Assembly: GCF_000719115.1 (NCBI RefSeq)
Contig: NZ_JOEA01000012.1
Coordinates: 1 to 64,000 of the forward strand
Direction of reading: 5' to 3'
Length of the DNA: 64,000 nucleotides
Origin: Lentzea albidocapillata
GTDB lineage: Bacteria; Actinomycetota; Actinomycetes; Mycobacteriales; Pseudonocardiaceae
Position numbers and translations under genes: made by a program. This document shows, in pieces, positions 16,005-24,074 of the stretch. Every line of letters starts with the position of its first letter. Positions within the stretch are counted from its first letter, which is position 1. The notes under the pieces were generated by a model. It did no database searches, was not told the origin of the DNA, and was given only the letters and a program-made list of their open reading frames with translations.

Positions 16005-16577
16005 ATGGTTCTCGATGTGTTGCCGTGCTATCTCGTGTGCGACGTGTCGTTCTCGATGAGCGACCACATCGACGAGGTCAACGCCGGGATGCGCGAGTTC
16101 CGTGGGGTGGTGCACGCGGATCGGCACGCCACGGCCCAGATCCGGCTCTGCGTGGTCGTCTTCGCGGAGAGCCCGCTGGTCGTGCGGCCGTTGCTGCCCG
16201 CGCTCGAGCCGGCCGAGGAGATCACGCCGCGCGAGGAGTCGGGTTCTGACTTCGGTTCCGCGTTCACCCTCGTGCGCACGATCATCGAACGCGACGTGCG
16301 CCGCCTCAAGAGGCAGCGGGTCCAGGTGCGAAGACCGCTGCTGTTCTTCGTCTCCGACGGCAGGGCGACCGATCCGGCGTGGCCCGCGTCCCTCGCGAGG
16401 CTCACCGCCACCACGCTGTGGCCGGAGATGGTCGCGTTCGGACTCGGAGCGGTCGACCAGCGGGCGCTCGGCCGCATCGGCAGCTCGCGAGTCTTCCTCG
16501 GAAGCGACGGTGTGCGCCTGGGCATCGCACTGGCCTCGTCGGTGGCACGGACCGTCCTGCGACCGGAGCACGTCTGA
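16005..16577 (+). CDS. VWA-domain protein (TerY-like)
   Basis: Single-domain von Willebrand factor A protein of 190 residues. The MIDAS metal site is readable: DVSFS (DxSxS) at 13-17, a conserved SGSDFGSAF threonine/serine segment and FFVSDGRATD. The sequence resembles the TerY/YegL group of cytoplasmic VWA proteins. ATG 16005 follows GAGGGGGAAG. The next gene in the same direction (88 bp on) encodes an uncharacterised protein and probably its partner. VWA proteins of this type act as metal-dependent assembly factors in regulatory or conflict systems; the exact job is unknown. Confidence 0.82.
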   Translation: MVLDVLPCYLVCDVSFSMSDHIDEVNAGMREFRGVVHADRHATAQIRLCVVVFAESPLVVRPLLPALEPAEEITPREESGSDFGSAFTLVRTIIERDVRRLKRQRVQVRRPLLFFVSDGRATDPAWPASLARLTATTLWPEMVAFGLGAVDQRALGRIGSSRVFLGSDGVRLGIALASSVARTVLRPEHV

Positions 16578-16665
16578 CCGATCCACGGCGTGTCCACTTC
16601 TCGTCCACACGCCCGCCGCAACCTGACCCCGCCGCACGTGAGCGAGCAAGGGGAGGAGAGCGGAG

Positions 16666-17598
16666 ATGTTGAAGAACCTGGTCCGTGAGCTGAAGACCCT
16701 TCGTAAAGGACGAGGCGTGCACGCCGGACGGATCGCGGACAAGATCGGCCCGTCGCTGGCCACCGCCTGCGGGATCACCAGCGCGGACGGCTCGGTCGCC
16801 GCGAAGCAGAAACTCGTCACCCGGCTGACCGAACTGGTCGAGCAGCTCCCGGAGGACCTGCAACTCGCCGCGCGGGCGGCGTTCGGCCTCATCGCCGACG
16901 TCCGGCAGCCGCTCTACCAGGAGCGCGTCACCTGGGTGGCGGCGCGGATCGACCGCGACTCCCGCACCGTGCGCCGTCGCGTGGACGAGGCCGTGGAGCA
17001 GCTGGCCGAACTCGCCGCCACGACGTCGCCGCGCACGGGCGGCGGCTGGCACACCGCGGAGCTCAGCGTCGCCGTGGCGCTGGACCAGGGCCAGCCGGAG
17101 GTGCTGGAGCGCTACCAGGTCGTCGTCGACCAGGACGGCGTCGACTCGCTGGACTTCACCTCGGTCTTCCCGGTCCGCCGGCGCGACGTGGACGTGCACC
17201 TGCTCTACGGCGGCACGCTGCGGGAGCGCGGCGACGGTGGCCGTCCCGGCTTCACGCTGGTCCCGGCCGAACCGCTGGTGCGCGGCGATATCCACGACTT
17301 CGCGATCCGCTACCGCATGTCACACCGCGACGCCATGCACCCGTGCGTGCTGCACGTGCCCGAACGGCCGTGCGAGGTGTTCGACCTGCGCGTGCGGTTC
17401 GAGCACGACCGCAAGCGGCTCGTGCGGGCGTTCGACGGCGTGCTGGTGCAGCGGTCCGATGCCGAGCCGGCCGGGTCGCAGCAGGCGGTGGACCGGGCGG
17501 GGGAGATCCACCTGCGGTTCCGGCGGCTGCTGCCCGGACTGCTCTACGGCGCCCGGTGGGGCAGCGCGGCGGTGTGCTCGGCGCGCAGGGCCTCATGA
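16666..17598 (+). CDS. Uncharacterised actinobacterial protein, partner of the VWA gene
   Basis: Protein of 310 residues with no named family that I can assign. The N-terminal 120 residues are helical and basic (LVRELKTLRKGRGVHAGRIA, then TRLTELVEQLPEDLQLAARA and DRDSRTVRRRVDEAVEQLAE), resembling a repeat of small helix-turn-helix units often seen in actinobacterial regulators. From about residue 125 the protein turns beta-rich (HTAELSVAVALDQGQPEVLE, later VLHVPERPCEVFDLRVRFEH). No signal peptide or membrane segment. The ATG follows GGGGAGGAG. The last 6 bp overlap the convergent PPOX gene. A DNA-binding or scaffold role with the VWA protein is a guess from context. Confidence 0.68.
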   Translation: MLKNLVRELKTLRKGRGVHAGRIADKIGPSLATACGITSADGSVAAKQKLVTRLTELVEQLPEDLQLAARAAFGLIADVRQPLYQERVTWVAARIDRDSRTVRRRVDEAVEQLAELAATTSPRTGGGWHTAELSVAVALDQGQPEVLERYQVVVDQDGVDSLDFTSVFPVRRRDVDVHLLYGGTLRERGDGGRPGFTLVPAEPLVRGDIHDFAIRYRMSHRDAMHPCVLHVPERPCEVFDLRVRFEHDRKRLVRAFDGVLVQRSDAEPAGSQQAVDRAGEIHLRFRRLLPGLLYGARWGSAAVCSARRAS

Positions 17599-17994
17599 CC
17601 GGCGAGGCTCGTACCAGGCCTCGCCCACCGGTTCGCCCGCCATGTTCCACGCCCAGACGCGGGTCGGCGTGATCCGGCTGTAGACGCCAGGGCCGACGAT
17701 GCCGGTGCGTTCGGCCGGATCGTCGGCGATGCCGTAGATCCGGATGGCCCTCGCGACGAACGGGGTGAACGAGACCAGGTCGTCGACCACGAGCGACACC
17801 CGGCGGCGGCCGGCGGTGATGTTGCGGAACTTGCGGGTGCTCCTGACCTGGTCACCCGCACCGCCGACCCAGATGTGCGTGCCGTCGTACTCGAACGCCA
17901 GCGGCACCACGTCGGGCTGGCCGTCCTCGTTGACGGTCGCGAGGCGGGCCAGGGGCTGTTCGCGCAGGTAGGCGATCTCCTCGTCGGTGAACAT
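17593..17994 (-). CDS. PPOX-class (pyridoxamine 5'-phosphate oxidase-like) F420/flavin protein
   Basis: Protein of 133 residues with the split-barrel flavin/F420-binding fold: LREQPLARLATVNEDGQPDV, LAFEYDGTHIWVGG, RRVSLVVDD and the C-terminal RITPTRVWAWNM. It belongs to the actinobacterial PPOX class commonly annotated as F420-dependent enzyme; substrate unknown. ATG 17994 (MFTDEEIAYL) is the natural family start, while farther upstream starts add an unrelated basic leader. Divergent from the HAD-like gene with 65 bp between starts. Confidence 0.85.
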   Translation of the reverse strand: MFTDEEIAYLREQPLARLATVNEDGQPDVVPLAFEYDGTHIWVGGAGDQVRSTRKFRNITAGRRRVSLVVDDLVSFTPFVARAIRIYGIADDPAERTGIVGPGVYSRITPTRVWAWNMAGEPVGEAWYEPRRS

Positions 17995-18059
17995 GCCCCT
18001 TATACGAACAGCAACCCGCGTTTTCGACCACACGGCTGCTGTCGGGGGATGCTGGACGG

Positions 18060-18548
18060 ATGCGTCCACTGGTCCTGCTCGACGTCGATGGTCCGCTCAA
18101 CCCGTGGGCCGCGAATCCCAAGCCGGACAACTACCGGCTGTTCGAGATCAAGGTCGGCTGGCGCCGCAGACTCCGCGTCTGGCTCGACCCGGAGCACGGC
18201 ATCCAATTGAGACAGCTGGCGGAGGACACCGGCGCCGAACTCGCGTGGGCCACGACGTGGCTGCACCGGGCGAACACCGAGATAGGGCCACGTCTGGGGC
18301 TGCCGCCGCTCAAGGTGGTCGAGTTCCACGACGAGACCGGCTGGAAGTACCCCGCGGTCGCCCGGTACGCCTACGAAAGGCCTCTCGCCTGGTTCGATGA
18401 CGACTTCGGCCTGCACGCCGCGCGACGCGAGCAGTTCGTCCACAAGCGACGGCATCTGACCACCGCGCTGATCCACGTCGATCCCGGTACCGGGATCTCG
18501 GCACAACACCTGGGCGAGGTACGGAAAGCATTCAGCGGCAACCCGTAG
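18060..18548 (+). CDS. HAD-like hydrolase domain protein
   Basis: Protein of 162 residues. The start LVLLDVDGPLNPW gives HAD motif I with candidate nucleophile D8 and general acid D10. LAWATTWLHRAN resembles motif II (hydrophobic strand ending in T), and PLAWFDDDFG gives the acidic motif IV. It matches a group of short actinobacterial HAD-like proteins of unknown substrate, probably a small-molecule phosphatase. ATG 18060. Confidence 0.75.
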   Translation: MRPLVLLDVDGPLNPWAANPKPDNYRLFEIKVGWRRRLRVWLDPEHGIQLRQLAEDTGAELAWATTWLHRANTEIGPRLGLPPLKVVEFHDETGWKYPAVARYAYERPLAWFDDDFGLHAARREQFVHKRRHLTTALIHVDPGTGISAQHLGEVRKAFSGNP

Positions 18549-18637
18549 GCCGCCGAGAATTCACGGTTGGAGTCGAGAAGGTCTCAACCGGCGCGGCTGG
18601 CTTGACAACGAAAGCATCCCGAGCCAATCCTCCGCTG

Positions 18638-19759
18638 GTGCTGAAGCGAGGGAACGTCACGACGAAGTTGATCGGCGTCGGTGCGCTGGTGCTGGCGGTG
18701 GCCGCCTGTGGCGCCCCGCCCGCCAAGGAGACGCCGGCTGGTGCCGCCGGAACCGCGAAGTCGGCGAGTGAGCTCGGTGGCATGGACAAGCTGGTCGAGG
18801 CCGCCAAGAAGGAGGGCAAGCTCAACGTCATCGCGCTGCCCCCGGACTGGGCGAACTACGGCGAGATCATCAAGGCCTTCGAGGCCAAGTACGGCATCAA
18901 GGTCGACTCCGCGCAGCCGGACGCCTCGAGCCAGGAAGAGATCAACGCCGCCAAGCAGCTCAAGGGCAACGACCGCGCGCCCGACGTGTTCGACCTCGGT
19001 CTGAACGTGGCGCTGGCCAACAAGGACATGTTCGCCCCGTACAAGGTCAGCACGTGGGACGACATCGCCGCGGAGCTCAAGGACGCGGACGGCGCGTACT
19101 ACGGCGACTACGGCGGCTTCATGTCGATCGGCTACGACGCCGCGAAGGTGCCGGCGCCGACGAGCGTGAAGGACCTGCTCAAGCCCGAGTACAAGGGCAA
19201 GGTCGCGCTCAACGGCGACCCGACGCAGGCCGGTGCCGCGTTCTCCGGTGTCGTCATGGCGGCGCTGGGCAACGGCGGCAGCGCCGACGACATCGCCCCC
19301 GGTGTCGAGTTCTTCAAGCAGCTCAAGCAGGCCGGCAACTTCCAGCCGGTCGACCCGTCGCCCGCGACGATCGAGTCCGGTCAGACGCCCGTCGTCATCG
19401 ACTGGGACTACACGAACGCCGCCCAGACCGACAAGCTCAAGGGCAAGCTCGACTGGAAGGTCGTCGTCCCGGCCGACGCCCAGATCGGCGGGTACTACAA
19501 CCAGGCCATCAGCAAGGACGCGCCGCACCCCGCGGCCGCCCGCCTGTGGCAGGAGTTCCTCTACTCCGACGAGGGCCAGAACCTCTACCTGAAGGGCATG
19601 TCCCGCCCGGTGCGCCTGGACAAGATGGGCGACAAGGCGGACAAGGCCGCGAAGGAGAAGCTGCCCAAGACCGACGGCAAGCAGGTGTTCCAGACGCAGG
19701 CCCAGGCCGACAAGGCCAAGGCCGTCCTGACCGCGACCTGGGCCCAGGCCATCGGATGA
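18638..19759 (+). CDS. ABC transporter substrate-binding lipoprotein
   Basis: Extracellular solute-binding lipoprotein of about 373 residues, first gene of an importer operon. The signal peptide is basic then hydrophobic and ends in the lipobox LAVAAC. The mature part follows the type II binding-protein pattern of the iron(III)/polyamine/aminophosphonate group (KLNVIALPPDWANYGEIIKA, GGFMSIGYDAAK, LLKPEYKGKVALNG, IDWDYTN). GTG 18638 gives a normal signal peptide; a TTG at 18602 would add 12 residues, but its TTGACA may instead be a promoter -35 element. The ligand cannot be read from sequence: polyamine, 2-aminoethylphosphonate and Fe(III) are all possible. The stop overlaps the first permease start (ATGA). 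Confidence 0.87.
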   Translation: MLKRGNVTTKLIGVGALVLAVAACGAPPAKETPAGAAGTAKSASELGGMDKLVEAAKKEGKLNVIALPPDWANYGEIIKAFEAKYGIKVDSAQPDASSQEEINAAKQLKGNDRAPDVFDLGLNVALANKDMFAPYKVSTWDDIAAELKDADGAYYGDYGGFMSIGYDAAKVPAPTSVKDLLKPEYKGKVALNGDPTQAGAAFSGVVMAALGNGGSADDIAPGVEFFKQLKQAGNFQPVDPSPATIESGQTPVVIDWDYTNAAQTDKLKGKLDWKVVVPADAQIGGYYNQAISKDAPHPAAARLWQEFLYSDEGQNLYLKGMSRPVRLDKMGDKADKAAKEKLPKTDGKQVFQTQAQADKAKAVLTATWAQAIG

Positions 19760-20673
19760 CCGCAGTCGCTCCTGTAGCGGCGGCAAAGCCCGGCGGCTCC
19801 ACCCCCAGGGGTGGGGCCGCCGGTCGGCCATCTGTGGCCGCCTGGCTCGTCGCGGTGCCGTTCCTGGCGTTCGTCGGCACCTTCCTCGTCTACCCCACGG
19901 TGCTCGTGCTGTTCGGTGCCTTCCAGGACTCGAACGGCGCGTTCACGCTCGACAACCTCACGAGCCTGTTCACGGGCGTCGTCTTCGACGCCTTCGTGCG
20001 CAGCATCGAACTCTCCGCGCTCACCGCGGTCATCGGCGCGATCTTCGGCGCGTTGCTCACGTGGGCGATCGCGGTCGGCAACCCCGACGGGATGCTGCGC
20101 CGGACCGTCATCGCGGGCAGCGGTGTGCTCGCCCAGTTCGGTGGCGTGCCGCTGGCGTTCGCGTTCCTCGCGACGGTCGGCTTCGAGGGTCTCGTCACGA
20201 AGTTCCTGCGTGACAACGTTGGCATCGACCTCTTCGCCGGCAGCGCGTGGCTGTTCGAACTGCCCGGCCTGACGCTCGTCTACACGTTCTTCCAGATCCC
20301 GCTGATGGTGATCGTGTTCCTGCCCGCGCTCGACGGCCTGCGCCCGCAGTGGCGCGAGGCCAACGCGAGCCTCGGCGGCACGAGCTGGACGTACTGGCGC
20401 CACGTCGGCGGCCCGATCCTGACGCCGCCGTTCCTCGGCGCGCTGCTCCTGTTGTTCGCCAACGCTTTCAGCGCCTACGCCACAGCCGCCGCGATCGTCT
20501 CTCAGGGCAGCCCGATCGTGCCGCTGCAGATCCGCGGGTTCCTCACCGGCGAGGTCGTGCTCGGCCAGGAGAACCTCGGCAAGGCGCTCGGCCTCGGCAT
20601 GGTGATCGTGGTCAGCATCGCGATGGGCGTGAACGTGCTGCTGCAGAAGAGGGTGGCCAAGTGGGTTCGCTAG
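19756..20673 (+). CDS. ABC importer permease 1
   Basis: Inner-membrane permease of 305 residues with about six transmembrane helices (WLVAVPFLAFVGTFLVYP opens the first). The EAA-like cytoplasmic loop that contacts the ATPase is visible as EANASLGGTSWTYWRHVGGP. It belongs to the PotB/PhnU-type binding-protein-dependent permeases. Start ATG 19756 overlaps the binding-protein stop by 4 bp. The end overlaps the second permease by 13 bp, so the operon is translationally coupled. Confidence 0.9.
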   Translation: MTAVAPVAAAKPGGSTPRGGAAGRPSVAAWLVAVPFLAFVGTFLVYPTVLVLFGAFQDSNGAFTLDNLTSLFTGVVFDAFVRSIELSALTAVIGAIFGALLTWAIAVGNPDGMLRRTVIAGSGVLAQFGGVPLAFAFLATVGFEGLVTKFLRDNVGIDLFAGSAWLFELPGLTLVYTFFQIPLMVIVFLPALDGLRPQWREANASLGGTSWTYWRHVGGPILTPPFLGALLLLFANAFSAYATAAAIVSQGSPIVPLQIRGFLTGEVVLGQENLGKALGLGMVIVVSIAMGVNVLLQKRVAKWVR

Positions 20674-21443
20674 TGAAACAGCGCGTCCTGCGCACGATCA
20701 TCCTGCTGGTCCTCGGCGTCTACTTCATCCTGCCGTTGATCGCGATGGCGGAGTTCTCCACGCGTGGCAAGAACGACACGCGCAGCCTCGAGTCGTGGAC
20801 GTCCATCGTCGACGACGAAGGGCTGATGGAAGCTCTCGTCAACTCGCTGCTGCTGTCGGTCACCTCCGCGGTGCTGATGCTGGTGCTGCTCGTGCCGACG
20901 ATGGCGTGGATCCGGTTGCGGCTTCCGCAGTTGCAGCGGCTCGTGGAGTTCCTGTGCCTGCTGCCGCTGGCGATTCCCGCCATCGTGCTCGTGGTCGGCA
21001 TGGCGCCGCTCTACGCGTGGGTGAACTACTTCGTCGGCGACTCAGCGCTGACGCTGACGTTCGCGTACACGATCCTGGTGCTGCCGTTCGCCTACCGCGC
21101 GATCGACGCCGGACTCGCCGCCATCGACCTGAAGACGCTGGCCGAAGCCGCGCGCAGCCTCGGCGCATCGTGGTTCACGGTGCTGTGGAAGGTCGTCGTG
21201 CCGAACATCCGCGTCGCACTGATCGGTGCTTCGCTGCTGTCGGTCGCCCTGGTGCTCGGCGAGTTCACCATCGCGTCGCTGCTCAACTTCGACACGCTGC
21301 AGGTGCAGGTCAACCTGCTGGGCAAGCGCAACGCGGGTGTGTCCATCGCGGTGTCGCTGCTGAGCCTGATCTTCGCGTTCGTCCTTCTGTTCGCACTTTC
21401 CTACGTCGGCCAACGGCGCCGTCAGACCGTGGTCGAGGAGTAA
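20661..21443 (+). CDS. ABC importer permease 2
   Basis: Second permease, 260 residues, PotC/PhnV type with six predicted membrane helices (TIILLVLGVYFILPLIAMA first). The EAA loop reads AEAARSLGASWFTVLWKVVV. GTG 20661 is chosen for the AGAGGG about 9 bases upstream; GTG 20673 would also be possible. It pairs with permease 1 to form the heterodimeric channel and is followed after 3 bp by the ATPase gene. Confidence 0.9.
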   Translation: MGSLVKQRVLRTIILLVLGVYFILPLIAMAEFSTRGKNDTRSLESWTSIVDDEGLMEALVNSLLLSVTSAVLMLVLLVPTMAWIRLRLPQLQRLVEFLCLLPLAIPAIVLVVGMAPLYAWVNYFVGDSALTLTFAYTILVLPFAYRAIDAGLAAIDLKTLAEAARSLGASWFTVLWKVVVPNIRVALIGASLLSVALVLGEFTIASLLNFDTLQVQVNLLGKRNAGVSIAVSLLSLIFAFVLLFALSYVGQRRRQTVVEE

Positions 21444-21446
21444 GAC

Positions 21447-22478
21447 ATGGGTCATCTGGAACTCAAGGGACTGCGCAAGTCCTTCGGCGGCAATGTCGCG
21501 CTGGACGGCCTCGACCTGGAACTGGCCGAGGGTGAGCTGGTGTCGCTGCTGGGTCCGTCGGGCTGCGGCAAGACGACGGCGCTGCGCATCGTCGCGGGCT
21601 TCGAGACGTCCGACTCGGGCACGGTCACCGTGGGCGGCAAGGACATCACGAAGGTGCCGGCCAACAAGCGGGACATGGGCATGGTCTTCCAGGCCTACAG
21701 CCTCTTCCCGAACATGACCGCGGCGCAGAACGTCGCGTTCGGCCTGAAGATGCGCAAGGCCGACGCCAAGAAGGCCGGCGAACTGCTCGAACTGGTCGGT
21801 CTCACCCATCTCGGTGGCCGGTACCCGCACCAGATGTCGGGTGGTCAGCAGCAGCGCGTCGCACTGGCGCGTGCTCTCGCGATCCAGCCGCGCGTGCTGC
21901 TGCTGGACGAGCCGCTGTCCGCGCTGGACGCCAAGGTCCGCGTGAACCTGCGGGACGAGATCCGTCGCATCCAGACGGAGCTCGGCATGACGACGCTGTT
22001 CGTCACGCACGACCAGGAGGAGGCGCTCGCCGTCTCCGACCGGGTCGGCGTGATGTCGCACGGCCGGCTGGAGCAGCTCGACACCCCGTCCGTCGTCTAC
22101 CGCGAACCGAAGACGGCTTTCGTGGCGCAGTTCGTCGGCGTCACGAACTCGGTGGAGGCCAAGGCCGAGGGCCAGACCGTCGTGGTGAACGGCGTGACCG
22201 TCGCCGCGTCGCACGACCAGCCGTCCGGCAGCGACGTTCGTGTCATCGTGCGTCCGGAGGACATCGGCGTTTCCGCGCACCACGGCGACACCAATGGCAA
22301 GATCGTGGGCGACGTGCTGACCCAGTCGTTCCTCGGGCCGGTCACGCGGATCTCGGTCAGGGTGGGGGAGCAGGTGCTGCGCATCGACCAGCCCTCCAAC
22401 ACCGCCGCCGCGTACCAGCCGGGTACGCGGGTCGCGCTCGACCTCAGCGAATCAAGGATCATGGTGGTAGCGGGATGA
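21447..22478 (+). CDS. ABC importer ATPase (PotA-like)
   Basis: ATP-binding subunit of 343 residues. Walker A is GPSGCGKTT, the Q-loop MVFQAYSLFPN, the signature MSGGQQQRVALARAL, Walker B LLLDEPLSALD and the switch His THDQEEAL. The C-terminal third (residues 240-343) is a TOBE-type regulatory barrel ending in LDLSESRIMVV. It completes the importer begun at 18638. The stop overlaps the ltrA start (ATGA), so LtrA is made from the same message. Confidence 0.93.
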   Translation: MGHLELKGLRKSFGGNVALDGLDLELAEGELVSLLGPSGCGKTTALRIVAGFETSDSGTVTVGGKDITKVPANKRDMGMVFQAYSLFPNMTAAQNVAFGLKMRKADAKKAGELLELVGLTHLGGRYPHQMSGGQQQRVALARALAIQPRVLLLDEPLSALDAKVRVNLRDEIRRIQTELGMTTLFVTHDQEEALAVSDRVGVMSHGRLEQLDTPSVVYREPKTAFVAQFVGVTNSVEAKAEGQTVVVNGVTVAASHDQPSGSDVRVIVRPEDIGVSAHHGDTNGKIVGDVLTQSFLGPVTRISVRVGEQVLRIDQPSNTAAAYQPGTRVALDLSESRIMVVAG

Positions 22479-23602
22479 TCAAGAAGCTCCTCGCGCGCGA
22501 CACGGCGGAGACCCACCGGGTCGCGACACCGTTGGAGCTGCTGTTCGACCTGAGCTTCGTGGTGGCGGTCGCCCAGGCCGCCGCCTCGTTGCACCACGCC
22601 GTGTCCGAGAACCACGCGGGGGCCGGCCTGCTGGCGTTCTGCATGGCGTTCTTCGCGCTGTGGCTGCCGTGGCTGAACTTCACCTGGTTCTCCAGCGCGT
22701 TCGACAACGACGACACGCTGCACCGGATCATCACGATGGTCCAGATCGCCGGTGTCCTGGTGATCGCGGCGGGCATCCCCGCCGTCTTCGAGCACCAGGA
22801 CTACCGGATCGTCGTCGGCGGCTACGTGGTCATCAGGCTCGCGATGGTCACGCACTGGCTGCGTGCCGCGCGCGACAACCCGTCGCACAAGGCGTGCGCG
22901 CACCGGTACGCGGGCGGCATCGCGGTCATGCAGGTGCTGTGGGTGCTGTGGCTCTTCGTACCGCCGAGCCTCGCGGTCGGGCTGTGGGTGCTCGGCATGC
23001 TCGCCGAGTTGCTGGTGCCGGCCTGGGCCGAGCGGACGACCGCGACGACCTGGCATCCGCACCACATCGCGGAGCGGCACGGCCTGTTCACGCTGATCGT
23101 GCTCGGCGAGTCGATCCTGGCGGCCACGCTCGCGTTCCAGAAGGGCTTCGACAGCGGCGTCAACCTCATCTCGCTCGCCGCCGCCTCGCTCGTCATCGTG
23201 TTCTCGGTGTGGTGGATCTACTTCGAGGCGCCGGCCCACCTCCACAACCTGAAGAAGGCGTTCCTGTGGGGGTACGCGCATCTGTTCATCCTCGGCTCGA
23301 TCGCGGCACTCGGCGCCGGTCTCGCGGCTTCGGTCGACTACGACCTGCACATCTCGCACGCGCCGGGCATGACGGTCGCCGCGTTCACGACGGTGCCGCT
23401 GGCCGTGTTCTTCCTGTGCGTCTGGTACGTGCAGGACTGTCCCGGGAAGGCGGGGATGCGTAAGTACCTGCTGCCGATCGGGTCGGCGGCGGTGCTGGCG
23501 GCGACGTTCGGACCGGCGCCGATCCACGTGACCGCCGGGCTCTCGCTGGTCCTGGCGGTCGTGACGCGGCTGCTCGGGCAGGCTCAGCGCGTCGAGGTGT
23601 AG
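22475..23602 (+). CDS. ltrA: Low temperature requirement A (LtrA) family membrane protein
   Basis: Polytopic membrane protein of 375 residues with about ten hydrophobic segments. The family hallmark is at the N-terminus: RVATPLELLFDLSFVVAVAQ. The segment EERHGLFTLIVLGESI, here read as AERHGLFTLIVLGESILAA, is also typical. LtrA was named from a Listeria cold-growth mutant; its biochemical role is unknown. Translational coupling to the ABC importer is unusual and may indicate a shared physiological role. Confidence 0.88.
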   Translation: MIKKLLARDTAETHRVATPLELLFDLSFVVAVAQAAASLHHAVSENHAGAGLLAFCMAFFALWLPWLNFTWFSSAFDNDDTLHRIITMVQIAGVLVIAAGIPAVFEHQDYRIVVGGYVVIRLAMVTHWLRAARDNPSHKACAHRYAGGIAVMQVLWVLWLFVPPSLAVGLWVLGMLAELLVPAWAERTTATTWHPHHIAERHGLFTLIVLGESILAATLAFQKGFDSGVNLISLAAASLVIVFSVWWIYFEAPAHLHNLKKAFLWGYAHLFILGSIAALGAGLAASVDYDLHISHAPGMTVAAFTTVPLAVFFLCVWYVQDCPGKAGMRKYLLPIGSAAVLAATFGPAPIHVTAGLSLVLAVVTRLLGQAQRVEV

Positions 23603-23666
23603 TCCCGCATGGCCTGTCAGGGCGGGGAGTTCGGCGGGTTCGCCTCGTTCTGACACCGGTGGTGCG

Positions 23667-24074
23667 ATGATCGTCGCCATGACCGGTGTCCGTGAACTCC
23701 GCTTGGTCGTCACCGCTGACGACTACGACGAGGCCCTGCGTTTCTACCGAGACGTGCTGGGGCTTGAGCAACGGGCGGCGTTCACGTCCGACGGCGGCAG
23801 GGTCACGATCCTCGAAGCCGGGCGGGCGACGCTGGAGATCACCGACCCGCCGCACGCGGCGTTCATCGACGAGGTCGAGGTCGGCAGGCGCGTCGCGGGG
23901 CACGTGCGGGTGGCCTTCGAGGTGGGGGACTCCGCCGTGACCACCCGTGCGCTGGAAGCCGCCGGGGCCGAGGTGATCGCGGAACCGACTCGCACGCCGT
24001 GGAACTCGCTGAACGCCCGCCTGGCGGCGCCGGCCGGGCTGCAGCTGACGTTGTTCCAGGAGCTGGGCGAGTAG
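23667..24074 (+). CDS. VOC-superfamily (glyoxalase/bleomycin resistance-like) protein
   Basis: Protein of 135 residues (131 if ATG 23679 is used). A single vicinal-oxygen-chelate module of two beta-alpha-beta-beta-beta units: LRLVVTADDYDEALRFYRDV, GGRVTILEAGRATLEI, then VRVAFEVGDSAVTTRALE and GLQLTLFQE. The terminal E in LTLFQE fits a metal ligand position. Substrate unknown; members include glyoxalase I, drug-binding proteins and dioxygenases. It directly abuts the MFS gene, suggesting coexpression, for instance in resistance or efflux. Confidence 0.83.
   Translation: MIVAMTGVRELRLVVTADDYDEALRFYRDVLGLEQRAAFTSDGGRVTILEAGRATLEITDPPHAAFIDEVEVGRRVAGHVRVAFEVGDSAVTTRALEAAGAEVIAEPTRTPWNSLNARLAAPAGLQLTLFQELGE

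Noticed and set aside
18602..18607. TTG start of the ABC binding protein
   Set aside because: TTGACA is as likely a -35 element, and the GTG at 18638 gives a normal lipoprotein signal; kept only as an alternative.
22097..23713. 538-residue antisense frame over the ABC ATPase end and LtrA
   Set aside because: Composition-driven shadow (Arg/His/Asp repeats); LtrA and ATPase are unambiguous.
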